The notes below the pieces were generated by a model. The model was not told where the DNA came from and ran no database searches. It saw nothing but the letters and a program-made list of their open reading frames with translations. A DNA stretch of 64,000 nt from Reticulitermes speratus (taxonomy: Eukaryota > Arthropoda > Insecta > Blattodea > Rhinotermitidae): NCBI GenBank assembly GCA_021186555.1, contig JAJKFL010000010.1, forward strand, positions 21,160,586 to 21,224,585, read 5' to 3'. The translations under genes were made by a program, and so were the position numbers. How positions within the stretch are numbered: position 1 is the first letter of the stretch; each line of letters starts with the position of its first letter. Positions 10,857 through 22,838 of the stretch are shown here, piece by piece.

Positions 10857-11356
10857 TCTGTTTTGTTTTCAGGGGATATTTGAAAATCTGTCCATCTTCC
10901 CGCATAGAACAAATCGGCTCCCACTGAACGGATTTCCATGAAATTTAGTATTTGATTATTTTTCGAAAATGGCTCGAGAAAATTCAAGACTGATTAAAAC
11001 CTGACAAGAATAACGGGTACTTGATATGAAAATTTTTGCATTTTTATAATATTTTGCTCATTACTTCTCAGAATGAGAAATGTTTCAGAAAAGAGTCGTA
11101 GAGAAAATTACACCACACATTTTATGTTCAATAACGTTTTTTCCGAAAATCTTGCCTTTTATGAGATAATGTGGACAAATATTGTAGAACCAGACAGGCC
11201 ACAGATGACAATATAATACGGCGCATGCGCTTTGCATGCTGTATAACTAAGGCTACAGACACACACAGTATGTAATACTTATTGCTTTTCCACGGTAACA
11301 ATGGTTACGCGAACGCGCCACAATGTTACGTTATACGTACATTGCTTGTCTTGTTT
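10857..11356 (+). repeat. Dispersed repeat family X, copy 1
   Basis: Shares long blocks with 21560-22095 and 42700-43184: GGATTTCCATGAAATTT, TTCAGAATGAGAAATGTTTC, GACAATATAATACGGCGC and AACTAAGGCTACAGACACAC. No coding content. I cannot assign a class; it could be a solo LTR, a MITE or a Helitron fragment. Confidence 0.75.
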
Positions 11357-12000
11357 ATGTAATACACAAACCACTTTACTTTACCCCGATATACTTTACA
11401 ATGCATAACGATAAACAGACTTTGTATGGGATAATTCACAAAGCAGTGGCTTTAAAAATTGATTACTCTGTATATACATTTATACATACATTGCCTATTT
11501 TGTTTATGTGTTCTGTAAGTAGCGGCCTCTGCACCGAGCTGATCACTCGTTCAGAGGAGTTCTACAGGGTGTTCGTGTTTCTAATTGTGTGTGATCTATA
11601 GACCTTAAAAATGAGGCGTCCTAGGCCCTAGTTGGGCTGTTTAGTCGCAGGAAAAAAAATAGCGGATGGCATTTCCAGCTTCAGCGAAATATCTTCTACA
11701 CCAAACACACCAACTACTGACCTACATTGCCATATTGAAGATCCCAATAAAATAATCCATCTCATGTTCAACGCATTGCGTTTCGTGTTTGCGAAAGCGT
11801 CAGTCATATCCGCCCACATCATTCAGAGGTTTCTCCGCCATTCCTTACGGCAAGATCAATATTTACGCTGCCTTATTACTTTCAGTCCTACGCCTTGGCT
11901 CTAAGGCTTTCTGAGCGCCTTGGGACGCTTAATTACAGACGCGCACTATTCTGTATTTGCTTCGACTACCTGGAGTCCTAAGGGGCTCTCCAGGTTTGTA
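11357..12000. other. Unassigned sequence
   Basis: The TACAGGGTGTTCGTGT string and ORFs of 60-90 codons are not supported as genes. A segment around 11516-11640 (GATCACTCGTTCAGAGGAGT ... CCCTAGTTGGGCTGTT) looks like a diverged SINE family A tail on the plus strand. Confidence 0.35.
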
Positions 12001-12250
12001 TTTTTTTCCAATAGCTCAACAGCCCCTAGTGGGCCAAGGCCGCCTCATTTTTCGAGGCTTCACAATCACACTCAGATACACCACACACGGTAGGACTCCT
12101 CTGGACGAGTGATCAGTCCGTCGCAGAGACCTATACCTGACAACTCACAACAGACGGACATCCATGCCCTTGGCGGGATTCAAACCCACAATCCCAGTAA
12201 GCGAGCGGCCGTAGACCCACGCCTTAGACCGCACGGCCACTGGGATCGGC
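12001..12250 (-). mobile_element. SINE family A, minus orientation
   Basis: The minus strand reads the family A head ending in GCCGATCCCAGTGGCCGTGC at 12250, box B GGGTTTGAATCCCGCC, then the body and an A-rich tail at 12001-12010. The 37/49-bp minisatellite begins at the very next base after the SINE head. Confidence 0.88.
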
Positions 12251-14638
12251 GTTACACTTGCTATATCCTGATGTACACGAGAGGCCTGTTACACTTGCTA
12301 TAACCGTCGGTATATCCTGATGTACACGAGAGGCCTGTTACACTTGCTATAACCGTCGGTATATCCTGATGTACACGAGAGGCCTGTTACACTTGCTATA
12401 ACCGTCGGTATATCCTGATGTACACGAGAGGCCTGTTACACTTGCTATAACCGTCGGTATATCCTGATGTACACGAGAGGCTTGTTACACTTGCTATATC
12501 CTGATGTACACGAGAGGCCTGTTACACTTGCTATATCCTGATGTACACGAGAGGCCTGTTACACTTGCTATATCCTGATGTACACGAGAGGCTTGTTACA
12601 CTTGCTATATCCTGATGTACACGAGAGGCTTGTTACACTTGCTATATCCTGATGTACACGAGAGGCCTGTTACACTTGCTATATCCTGATGTACACGAGA
12701 GGCCTGTTACACTTGCTATATCCTGATGTACACGAGAGGCCTGTTACACTTGCTATAACCGTCGGCATATCCTGATGTACACGAGAGGCCTGTTACACTT
12801 GCTATATCCTGATGTACACGAGAGGCCTGTTACACTTGCTATAACCGTCGGCATATCCTGATGTACACGAGAGGCTTGTTACACTTGCTATATCCTGATG
12901 TACACGAGAGGCTTGTTACACTTGCTATAACCGTCGGTATATCCTGATGTACACGAGAGGCTTGTTACACTTGCTATATCCTGATGTACACGAGAGGCCT
13001 GTTACACTTGCTATATCCTGATGTACACGAGAGGCCTGTTACACTTGCTATATCCTGATGTACACGAGAGGCCTGTTACACTTGCTATATCCTGATGTAC
13101 ACGAGAGGCCTGTTACACTTGCTATAACCGTCGGCATATCCTGATGTACACGAGAGGCCTGTTACACTTGCTATATCCTGATGTACACGAGAGGCCTGTT
13201 ACACTTGCTATATCCTGATGTACGCGAGAGGTCTGTTACACTTGCTATATCCTGATGTACACGAGAGGCCTGTTACACTTGCTATATCCTGATGTACACG
13301 AGAGGCCTGTTACACTTGCTATATCCTGATGTACACGAGAGGCCTGTTACGCTTGCTATATCCTGATGTACACGAGAGGCCTGTTACACTTGCTATATCC
13401 TGATGTACACGAGAGGCCTGTTACACTTGCTATATCCTGATGTACACGAGAGGCCTGTTACACTTGCTATATCCTGATGTACACGAGAGGTCTGTTACAC
13501 TTGCTATATCCTGATGTACACGAGAGGCCTGTTACACTTGCTATATCCTGATGTACACGAGAGGCCTGTTACACTTGCTATATCCTGATGTACACGAGAG
13601 GCCTGTTACACTTGCTATAACCGTCGGCATATCCTGATGTACACGAGAGGCCTGTTACACTTGCTATATCCTGATGTACACGAGAGGCCTGTTACACTTG
13701 CTATATCCTGATGTACGCGAGAGGTCTGTTACACTTGCTATATCCTGATGTACACGAGAGGCCTGTTACACTTGCTATATCCTGATGTACACGAGAGGCC
13801 TGTTACACTTGCTATATCCTGATGTACACGAGAGGCCTGTTACGCTTGCTATATCCTGATGTACACGAGAGGCCTGTTACACTTGCTATATCCTGATGTA
13901 CACGAGAGGCCTGTTACACTTGCTATATCCTGATGTACACGAGAGGCCTGTTACACTTGCTATATCCTGATGTACACGAGAGGTCTGTTACACTTGCTAT
14001 ATCCTGATGTACACGAGAGGCCTGTTACACTTGCTATATCCTGATGTACACGAGAGGTCTGTTACACTTGCTATATCCTGATGTACACGAGAGGCCTGTT
14101 ACACTTGCTATATCCTGATGTACACGAGAGGTCTGTTACACTTGCTATATCCTGATGTACACGAGAGGCCTGTTACACTTGCTATATCCTGATGTACACG
14201 AGAGGTCTGTTACACTTGCTATATCCTGATGTACACGAGAGGTCTGTTACACTTGCTATATCCTGATGTACACGAGAGGCCTGTTACACTTGCTATATCC
14301 TGATGTACACGAGAGGTCTGTTACACTTGCTATATCCTGATGTACACGAGAGGCCTGTTACACTTGCTATATCCTGATGTACACGAGAGGTCTGTTACAC
14401 TTGCTATATCCTGATGTACACGAGAGGTCTGTTACACTTGCTATATCCTGATGTACACGAGAGGCCTGTTACACTTGCTATATCCTGATGTACACGAGAG
14501 GCCTGTTACACTTGCTATATCCTGATGTACACGAGAGGCCTGTTACACTTGCTATATCCTGATGTACACGAGAGGCCTGTTACACTTGCTATATCCTGAT
14601 GTACACGAGAGGCCTGTTACACTTGCTATATCCTGATG
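12251..14638 (+). repeat. 37/49-bp minisatellite, about 60 copies
   Basis: The short unit is GTTACACTTGCTATATCCTG plus ATGTACACGAGAGGCCT (37 bp). A long variant carries a 12-bp insert containing AACCGTCGG (49 bp). Long units dominate the first five copies and then occur singly. Marker variants TACGCGAGAGGTC and TTACGCTTG recur exactly 493 bp apart (13221 to 13714; 13347 to 13840), showing a block duplication of 13 units. Confidence 0.97.
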
Positions 14639-14639
14639 T

Positions 14640-15059
14640 AACCCAAAAAATTGAGACCTATTGGAGGGAAGGTGACGAATTTCTTGGGATATGAAATTGT
14701 AGAGTTTTATGAAAACTTGTTGCGACATTCAAATCGCCATATCCTTTATGAGAGATTAATGAACACTTCACATACACACCTACACGAGTTTCTGCTTAGC
14801 GTCTTAGTATTTATCCGACTGAAACACGTTTCTTAGAAATGCTGAGGGGGGGGGGGGAACAAAGCACGCTTTTGCGTCTAACATCCTTTCTGTAAGTACT
14901 GCGGTGTCTGGAATACTTAAAACAGAACTGATGCTATATACAGAGTTCAGAACTAGCAGAATAAGCAATTGTCTTAATGAACATAGTCATTACTCCAGAT
15001 TAAAAAAAACTTATTTGATACCATAACACATACCGGTACGGCACTTAAATTTAAGGAAG
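14640..15059. other. Unassigned sequence
   Basis: A G run lies at 14846-14857. A 61-codon frame is not recognisable. Nothing else supported. Confidence 0.3.
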
Positions 15060-15525
15060 AAACTAGTAAAGTGCTACATTTGGAGCGTAGCTTTGTGTGG
15101 TGCTGAAACGTGGACACTTGGGAAAGTGGATCGGAAGTATCTGGAAAGTTTTGAAATGTGGTACTGGAGAAGAATGGAGAAGATCAGTTGGACCGATCGT
15201 GTGAGAAATGAAGAAGTATTACACAGAGTGAAGGAGGAGAGGAATATCGTACATACAATAAAGAGAAGAAAGGCTAACTGGATTGGTCACATCTTGCGTA
15301 GAAACTGCCTTCTGAAACATGTGATTGAAGGAAAGTTAGAGGGAAGGATAGAAATGACGGGAAGACGAGGGAGAAGGCGTAAGCAGCTACTGGATGACCT
15401 TAAGGAAAAGAGAAGATACTGTAAATTGTAAGAGGAAGCACTAGATCGCACCGTTTGGAGAACTCGCTTTGGAAGGGGCCACGGACCTGTCGTAAGACAG
15501 ACTACAGAATGAATGAATGAATGTC
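15060..15525 (+). pseudogene. LINE 3'-end fragment (LINE beta)
   Basis: The frame at 15093-15431 reads CGAETWTLGKVDRKYLESFE, RVRNEEVLHRVKEERNIVHT, then RKANWIGHILRRNCLLKHVI and RRGRRRKQLLDDLKEKRRY. This is the C-terminal region seen in many insect non-LTR retrotransposons, after the RT core. It stops early at TAA after CKL; the next codons continue the family sequence (EEALDRT-WRTRFGRG), so that stop is a mutation. A GAATGAATGAATG tail closes it at about 15510-15525. The RT catalytic domain is absent. Confidence 0.88.
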
Positions 15526-15572
15526 TATACGTGGCCTTTACACAAATTGCACAATAAATTTTATTTATCCAT

Positions 15573-15850
15573 TTGTTTGAGGTACTGCGCTACAAGCCGA
15601 AAGGACGCGGGTTCGATTCCCCATTATGTCATTGGAATTTTTCATTTACATAATCCTTTCGGCCGCACTATGGCCCTGGGGTCGACTCAGCCACTAATAA
15701 ATGAGTACCAGGAGTATTTCCTGGGGGTTAAAGGTGGCCGGTGCGTAGGACTGACAACCTTATCACCTTCATGTGTTGATTGTCTATAGATTCTGGGACC
15801 CTCAACCTCCTGGGACCCTAAGGGTCTGTCCAGGCCTGTATAGGGTTATT
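15573..15850 (+). mobile_element. SINE family B, 5'-truncated head
   Basis: Starts inside the tRNA-like head (TACTGCGCTACAAGCCGAAA), with box B GGGTTCGATTCCCCA, body TCGACTCAGCCACTAATAAA and the CTGGGACCCTAAGGGTCTGT end. Box A is lost. Confidence 0.85.
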
Positions 15851-16140
15851 GACAATATACACAGACTAAAATTATACAGGACTCAAAATAAAACCAAGTG
15901 CATCCAAACGTTTGAAGGTGATAAATTCACTTCGATCTTGTTGATTTGAAGGCCCTGCTTATCGTCTCGCTGTGTACGCTATGAACGGACAGTCTGTTCT
16001 CTGTACTCCGTAATTTTAATTTGTATATATATTGTCAAAAACACACACGGATATTATAATACTATTTTTAAAATGTGTTTTACCATTTACTACCCACGAA
16101 GTTGAATTTTAACTCCACACATGTCCCTTGTGCAACAGTG

Positions 16141-16185
16141 CTTCCTGAAGATGGCTGTAATAAATAGCCGAAACATTTTTTACAT
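16141..16185 (+). other. Decayed hammerhead motif
   Basis: CTGAAGA, a helix II GGCT...AGCC and GAAA are present, but helix III reads ACATTTTTT and no longer forms a palindrome. It lies just outside the foldback at 16215-16785. Confidence 0.55.
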
Positions 16186-16270
16186 TGCTTAATCCGTGCG
16201 TTGTGACAAAGTAAGACACTTACGTAACACCAACAAATGCATTATTCTGTATTAGTACTATCTTTTACAT

Positions 16271-16314
16271 AGCTGCTACATGTTTCGGCGTTATCTCGCC
16301 ATCTTCAGGGAGCT
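16271..16314 (-). ncRNA. Hammerhead ribozyme motif
   Basis: Minus strand: stem I arm AGCTCC, CTGAAGA, T, helix II GGCG/CGCC with 6-nt loop, GAAA, palindrome ACATGT, GTA, then GCAGCT. Stem I pairs at five of six positions with one C/C mismatch at the second pair. Confidence 0.78.
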
Positions 16315-16674
16315 GACACCAGAGTTTCTACAAAACTTACAGCAATATAATAGGTCACAATAGGCTTATATACGTGACGGTTAGACACTATCACCCACCA
16401 CACGTCACACAATACAAACCACACAGGGACGGGATACAATCTGGATCAAGGAAAAACAGATGTCTGTACACAAACATATAATTACAACATAAATATGTAT
16501 AATTTGTAACCATTTTAACACACAAACTGTATTACAGTTGCACCAACATTATATTATATTTGTGTATACTATTTTAACCAAAACCTGTAATATTCTGTAC
16601 TATAGATAGCACAAAGTATGTACGCCTATTGTGACATGCTGTATTTCTGTAAGTTTTATAGAAACTTTGGTGTC

Positions 16675-16721
16675 AGCTCCCTGAAGATGGCGAGATAATG
16701 ACGCCGAAACATGTAGCAGCT
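16675..16721 (+). ncRNA. Hammerhead ribozyme motif
   Basis: Same architecture as its inverted partner: AGCTCC, CTGAAGA, T, GGCG/CGCC with a 9-nt loop, GAAA, ACATGT, GTA, GCAGCT. The loop differs from the partner by an insertion, so only the non-pairing part has diverged. Confidence 0.78.
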
Positions 16722-17019
16722 ATGTGAAAGATAGTACGAATAAAATATAGAACAGTGCATTTGTTGGTGTTACGTGTCTTTACTATCCGAAACATGTTTG
16801 GCTAGTCTGTGTGTGCGTGTAAGTTAAATTTTGTTTTGACACTTCTTAAAATTGATACTTACTTGTGGTGATTATAATATTGTAATTAACCCCTCTGTCG
16901 TGTAACTGGAACTTTGAACTTCCTTGCAGATAGTGTGAAGTGGTTTTGGTTACACGTATAAATAAATAATCCTTTATTAATCTTTAAAACACAGATTTGT
17001 ACTCGAATTTTATTTAAAT

Positions 17020-18660
17020 ATTTATTTCATACCGCGTAGCAAACACACTTCGCCTGGGTTATAACAAAGGATATGAGTTGTGTATAGGGAAATAATCGCT
17101 GTTTGTTCTGAGATCCACACAAAACACATAAATACAGTTCGTACCGCGCAGTAAACACACTGCGTCTCAGTTATACAAACCAGTCAGTTAATGTTGTACA
17201 GTGAAATAATGGCTGTTTGTTCTGAGATCCACACAAAACACATAAATACACTGTGTGGGCAGAACGTAGAATTTGTGAATGTTAAACATGGTGGTACATA
17301 TAGTAACCACTGGGCTTTAGGTGTGTACATATAAAGGTTCAGTCCGTACCGCACAGTAAACACACTCCGTCTCAGTTATACAAACCAATCAGTTAATATT
17401 GTACAGTGAAATAATAGCTGTTTGTTCTGAGATCCACACAAAACACATAAATACAGTCCGTACCGCGCAGTAAACACACTCCGTCTCAGTTATACAAACC
17501 AGTCAGTTAATGCTGTACAGTGAAATAATAGCTGTTTGTTCTGAGATCCACACAAAACACATAAATACAGTCCGTACCGCGCAGTAAACACACTCCGTCT
17601 CAGTTATACAAACCAGTCAGTTAATGCTGTACAGTGAAATAATAGCTGTTTGTTCTGAGATCCACACAAAACACATAAATACAGTCCGTACCGCACAGTA
17701 AACACACTCCGTCTCAGTTATACAAACCAATCAGTTAATATTGTACAGTGAAATAATAGCTGTTTGTTCTGAGATCCACACAAAACACATAAATACAGTC
17801 CGTACCGCGCAGTAAACACACTCCGTCTCAGTTATACAAACCAATCAGTTAATATTGTACAGTGAAATAATAGCTGTTTGTTCTGAGATCCACACAAAAC
17901 ACATAAATACAGTCCGTACCGCGCAGTAAACACACTCCGTCTCAGTTATACAAACCAGTCAGTTAATGTTGTACAGTGAAATAATCGCTGTTTGTTCTGA
18001 GATCCACACAAAACACATAAATACAGTCCGTACCGCGCAGTAAACACGCTCCGTCTCAGTTACACAAAAACTGTCAGTTAATGTTGTACAGTGAAATAAT
18101 CGCTGTTTGTTCTGAGATCCACACAAAACACATAAATACAGTCCGTACCGTGCAGTAAACACACTCCGTCTCAGTTATACAAACCAGTCAGTTAATGCTG
18201 TACAGTGAAATAATCGCTGTTTGTTCTGAGATCCACACAAAACACATAAATACAGTCCGTACCGCGCAGTAAACACACTCCGTCTCAGTTATACAAACCA
18301 GTCAGTTAATGTTGTACAGTGAAATAATCGCTGTTTGTTCTGAGATCCACACAAAACACATAAATACAGTCCGTACCGCGCAGTAAACACACTCCGTCTC
18401 AGTTATAGAAACCAGTCAGTTAATGTTGTACAGTGAAATAATCGCTGTTTGTTCTGAGATCCACACAAAACACATAAATACTGTCCGTACCGCGCAGTAA
18501 ACACACTCCGTCTCAGTTATACAAACCAGTCAGTTAATGCTGTACAGTGAAATAATCGCTGTTTGTTCTGAGATCCACACAAAACACACAAATACACTGT
18601 GTGGGCAGAACGTAGAATTTGTGAACGTTAAACCTGGCGGTACATATAGTAACCATTGAA
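17020..18660. repeat. 114-bp satellite array 1 with shared flanks
   Basis: The unit runs from GTCCGTACCGCGCAGTAAAC through TCAGTTATACAAACCAGTCA and GCTGTTTGTTCTGAGATCCA to ACACATAAATACA; successive starts (for example 17457 and 17571) are 114 bp apart. The array is preceded and followed by the same flank, ACTGTGTGGGCAGAACGTAG through GGTACATATAGTAACCA (17250-17325 and 18594-18655). The minus-strand frames are artefacts. A second array lies at 44452-46410. Confidence 0.95.
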
Positions 18661-19334
18661 CCCTCAGGAGTTACAACATATATTTCCATCCCATGTCACG
18701 TTCCTTACCTTCATTCCTTCAGCAGGAATGCTTATGTTTATGTCTTCAAACATTTTTTGAGAGAAAGCTTACAGGACGAAGAGCCGATCAAAGGCACACG
18801 AAACTTGTCGGCTCTTCCGAGCCTTTGCGTGCATTTTGCTGCGGGCTATACGCCAGATTTTGTGGAAATGAGACCTGCCTGCTAACTCTAAGGAGTAGAG
18901 TAATTGAAAAGCTAATTTTCCTTCATCTACTCAGGAAATTCTCCGCCTGTTTGGAAAGCTAGATCTTTATTGCCTTTTTTACAAAACCCCCTTCCCTCTT
19001 ATTCGTATTCGGAGCCAGATGAATCCATTCCACATTTTAATATCATGCTCACTTCTACATATCAAATTTTGCCAAAAAGAAACAACAGCCTCTCCTTGTG
19101 TCATTCCCTAGTATGAAGGACTCAAATCAGTTTATCTGTGAAACAAACAGTGAGACCTAGCTCAATAAACATAACGCCACGCTGTTGGCCATTCCGGCAG
19201 AAAGAGATAACTGCAGTCAGTTTGGATAAAACTCTTCCAGAGACCAGCGCTGTTTGAAAACTTCGTCGTAAAACGTTCATCATTATATAAATTTGTCTAT
19301 GAACAAAGAAGTTAGCAACAATATAATTCATAAG
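18661..19334. other. Unassigned sequence
   Basis: The 89-codon frame at 18693-18962 is not recognisable. No repeat structure seen. Confidence 0.3.
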
Positions 19335-19605
19335 AATTGCAAGCACGGAGGACAGGAGACGTGCGTACTGAGACCTGACGGAAAGAGACCACTTGGAAGA
19401 CCTAGGTGTAGATGGAAGGATAATATTAAAATGGATTTTCAAGAAGTGGTATAGGGGGAATGGTCTTGATTGATATGGCTCAGGATAGGGACAGATGGCT
19501 GGCTGTTGTGATTGCGGTAATGAACTTAGGGCTCCATAAAATGCGGGGAATTTTTTGACTAGCTGAGGATCTGTTAGCTTCTCCTTGGAGTTAGATAACA
19601 ACTGA
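19335..19605 (+). pseudogene. LINE alpha 3'-end fragment
   Basis: Plus-strand remnants encode the RPLGRPR-like and WKDNIKMDF-like stretch, then [17 protein letters not shown] sequence and the 3' untranslated TAAAATGCGGGGAATTTTTT-GACTAGCTGA end of the LINE seen in full at 26995-28295. Several frameshifts are present. The long minus-strand frame over it is antisense. Confidence 0.75.
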
Positions 19606-20330
19606 GGTAATCAGGACGAGGTGTATTATGTTGAGTTCTAACTTGATTTGTTAAGACAGATCCAGACGATGCATTTACAAAATCCACAAGATAAGTTCCG
19701 AAACTCTTTGTAAACTTGATCTGACTTCATTGGCTGTAGCACGTGGCAGGGGAATCAAATTCTCTGTCCTGTTTGGTGAGTTAAGGCAGAGAAGGATGGA
19801 AAACAGATCCCGGAATCGCGGTGCTGTTACAATCGTGCCTTGGAGTTTAATTGCCGTATCTATTGCAACCAGAAGACGACTGCTTCCTGCAGAAGACATG
19901 AGTCTTGTGGTTTCTTATTCTGGACACAGGGTGAGATCATGTCTATAAAACTGTGGCCAGCATAAGTATTCGTCTAGACCACTTATGTTCGGACTCTAAT
20001 TCACGTGTCATTGTAAATGTGGACGGTTCTGCGAGCCCCAGCCAGGGCTACGCTATTAAAGAAAGCCTCGGTCTTAGGGGTTTGCCCACAGAGACGGTAC
20101 TTAAAGAGAGGTTCGCCAAGGTTTGTCTTAGTTCGGAAGTTTCAAGTTATGTATTAAGTAGTCTGTACACTGCTGACAGCCGTCACTAAGAGCTTCACAC
20201 ATTAGCAGAAGGATAAGTCTGGACGCACCTTAACACACACATTGCCCATCCCAAAATTGATAGAAAATTTCACGTAGATTATCATATTCATCTAAAACTA
20301 ACTTTTTTTAGTAAATTAATTATTTTATTT
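19606..20330. other. Unassigned sequence
   Basis: Short frames of 72-78 codons at 19675-20189 match nothing I know. No repeat structure or tRNA-like boxes. Confidence 0.3.
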
Positions 20331-20334
20331 AAAC

Positions 20335-20560
20335 AAATACACTACACTATTTTAGTGTTTTCTTGTCCCTGCATAAATTTCGGTACTCCTTGTGCCATCC
20401 TCAGGGGTGTCGTCGAGATTGTGAACTCTCGACGACACCCTGAAGATGGCACAAGGAGTGCCGAAACATATGTAGGGACAATTAAACACTAAAATAGTGT
20501 AGTGCATTTGTTGGCATAAACTAATTAATTAATTATTAAAATGCACGGTATATATAACAA
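20335..20560. mobile_element. Foldback hammerhead element
   Basis: The arms CACTATTTTAGTGTTTTC... and its complement (…AAACACTAAAATAGTG) enclose two head-to-head hammerheads, with only about 10 bp of loop between TCTCGACGACACC arms. The tail GTGCATTTGTTGGC and terminal box AATGCACGGTATATATAACA (20540-20559) follow on the plus strand. The minus-strand partner keeps CTGAGGA and GAAA, but its helix III is ATTTATGC, so it is broken. Confidence 0.8.
20435..20480 (+). ncRNA. Hammerhead ribozyme motif with weak stem I
   Basis: CTGAAGA (20440-20446), T, helix II GGCAC/GTGCC with AAGGA loop, GAAA, an 8-nt palindrome ACATATGT and GTA. Stem I has only two or three pairs (CC/GG), so activity is less certain. 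Confidence 0.65.
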
Positions 20561-20689
20561 TATTTTAGTCTTTTTGCTGACAGCATCGTTAAACAAGCAA
20601 CTAATGTTTGTGTTCTTCCTTACAGTAACCTTAAGTTTCGTAAGTAAATATTGGAGACAATGACGTGATTCAGAGTTCTACTGGTATCG

Positions 20690-21160
20690 CTGACCACATG
20701 TTTCGGCAAGCTAAATTAAAGGCCTATACTAATATATTTTTTTAAATTTTAAATTTACAATATTGTGATTTTATGATTGTTAATGTTGTGAATTTTGGAA
20801 TTTTAATATTTTAATTATTTTAAATCATTTTAATAAATGATTAAAAATAAATTTGCTACGTAAGAGCGCTGGCCTTGTGTTCCTTTATTTCAGGCTTGTA
20901 ATCTGTGGTCTTCTGGGTTATTACACGGCGTCGTGTGGTAATTATTTACCGACGTTTCGGGACAACGTGTCTGTCCCATCTTCATGGGTCAAGATTCCAA
21001 GATGTTCCTTTTTGTTCCTTTGTATAGATAATCCCTGATGATGGCACCTCAGTGCCGAAACATGTAGAAGTTTTATATTTACTTTTGAATGTATTTAATT
21101 AAGTGCACAAGTCGGTTAATGTATTAATTAACGTTGAAAGACTGTCGGCCTAGCAAATAT
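20690..21160 (+). mobile_element. Hammerhead element with nested degenerate element
   Basis: The left part (20740-20880) matches 55945-56085, and both lead into the hammerhead at 21029. Between about 20890 and 21005 this copy carries an extra piece with the GGGACA-helix degenerate hammerhead (minus strand, ATGAAGA core, GAAACGTCGG), absent from the 56-kb copy. A half motif ACATGTTTCGGCAAGC lies at 20698. Confidence 0.65.
21029..21072 (+). ncRNA. Hammerhead ribozyme motif
   Basis: CTGATGA (21035-21041), T, helix II GGCAC/GTGCC with loop CTCA, GAAA, ACATGT, GTA. Stem I is imperfect (ATCC against GAAG...). Downstream tail: GTGCACAAGTCGGTTAATGT. Confidence 0.7.
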
Positions 21161-21559
21161 TTCTCAAATTTCCTCTTAATTTACCTTCAATATCTGCTCT
21201 TGTAATGCACATCTACCTTAGAACTGTCCTTCGAATACCAAATGCACCTTTCATGTGACAAAGCCCCTGTAATCTGACCGCACCATAAATTTCCTACTGT
21301 GGTACTGAGGAAAGCTGCCGGAAGGTAGCGACTGTGGGGCTGCTAAGGGGTATGGTGGTGTAAGGGAGGAAGCGACTGTTACAATGGCGACAGATGATGA
21401 AGTACAATGACGAGGAATAATGGACTCAGAGAAAAGAAACTCCTGTCTTATTGCGCTCCTGGTAGAATCGTGACATAAGAATCTGCCAGTGTTTAAGGAG
21501 GTAAAATTTGAACAAATTATACACCATAAACGAGGAATTGTGATGAAGATTTTCCCCTA
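21161..21559. other. Unassigned sequence
   Basis: Nothing recognised. Confidence 0.3.
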
Positions 21560-22095
21560 TTCTACTCTTTTAGGCGCGTTTGGAAAACTGCGAAAAGCTA
21601 TTGTTAGCTTCGTCATTTCTGTCTGTCTGTCCGCATGGAAAAACCCGGCTCGCACTGGACGGATTTTCATAAAATTTGATATTTGGCAGTTTTCTAAACT
21701 CTGTCGAGAAAATTAAAGTTTCATTAAAATCTGGCAAGAATAACAGGTACTTTACATAAAGACCTATGTACATTTATGATAATATCTAGCTGAATTATTC
21801 TTAGAATGAAAAATGTGTCATATAAATTTGTAAAGTAAATCAAAACACACATTTTTCATTCAATAAATTTTTCTGCCGAAAATCGTGCCGTTTATGAGAT
21901 AATGTGTAAAAATATGGTAGAGCCAGACAGGCCACAGATGACAATATAATACTGCGCATGCGCTTTGCATGCCGGATAACTAAGGCTACAGACACACACT
22001 CACAATATGTAATACTTATTGCTTTTCCACGGCAACAATGTTTATGCGAACGCTCCTCAATGTTCCGTTATACGTACATTGCTTGTCTTGTTACA
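21560..22095 (+). repeat. Dispersed repeat family X, copy 2
   Basis: Begins CTTTTAGGCGCGTTTGGAAA and ends near ATACGTACATTGCTTGTCTT. It contains the same ordered blocks as copies 1 and 3. A 75-codon frame over it is not conserved between copies, which argues against coding. Confidence 0.78.
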
Positions 22096-22592
22096 CGTGA
22101 AGTTATCACTTTGTATCCCAATTACAAAACACGTCTGCAAAATGTAACATTTCTAGCTTGCTTTGTATATATTTCTTAAATAATGAAACAAAATTAATTT
22201 CAAGAGGGTGATTAAATTTTTGTTGCTACTCACAATGTATTGTTTCCTGATATTACTTAAATATGTGACGTCGTCATCCGCCTAAAGACTAAAGACTGAA
22301 AGTTATCTACATTGAATACGAGGATTAAGTTCGTACCTCACAGGGAACAGATTGTGCTTCCTTTGGAATAAAAATCTTTGAATGCTGAATAGGGAAATAT
22401 CGACCGTTTGTTGTAAGAAGCGCACAGGACAGATAATGAGGTGTGTGAACAGCATTCACACTTGTTTGTAAATTAGGCGACATAAATATACATTTAGTAT
22501 TGTTTTCACCGTGCATCTCGTATATATCAAAAAACAAAGAACCAACTAGATGCACAATCACAATTAAAAACTTTAATAGTAGTATTACATTA

Positions 22593-22636
22593 AACCCGAC
22601 ATGTTTCGGGCAGGTACCTGACCATCTTCAGGGGTA
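22593..22636 (-). ncRNA. Hammerhead ribozyme motif
   Basis: Minus strand: ACCC, CTGAAGA, T, helix II GGTCAGGTACCTGCCC with one mismatch, GAAA, ACATGT, GTC, GGGT. Stem I has four pairs. Confidence 0.75.
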
Positions 22637-22838
22637 CACTACATTAAAATGCTATGTCCATATGTAAAACACACTTGAAATGTGAGCATATAAGGTCTAG
22701 TTATGTATAATGTTTTATAAATAAGTTTTTTAGTGACTTTAATACTGTGTTTTATAAAAATATCATACACGACTAGACCTTATATGCTCACATTTCAAGT
22801 GTGTTTTACATATGGACATAACATTTTAATGTAGTGTA

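Larger units (their letters stand above)
16215..16785. mobile_element. Foldback element with two intact hammerheads
   Basis: Inverted arms of roughly 125 bp: the left arm begins TTACGTAACACCAACAAATG and the right arm ends with its complement near 16766-16782. Each arm holds one hammerhead, pointing outward on opposite strands (16271-16314 minus, 16675-16721 plus). The tail motif GTGCATTTGTTGGTGTTACG sits outside each ribozyme. The loop of about 350 bp holds no coding frame. Confidence 0.8.

Noticed and set aside
12251-14638. CRISPR-like appearance of the 37/49-bp array
   Set aside because: No unique spacers, units are contiguous, no cas genes, and the sequence is eukaryotic.
19122-19601. Minus-strand 159-codon frame ([20 protein letters not shown])
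   Set aside because: Antisense of the LINE alpha 3' end; the same antisense frame appears at 55302-55595.
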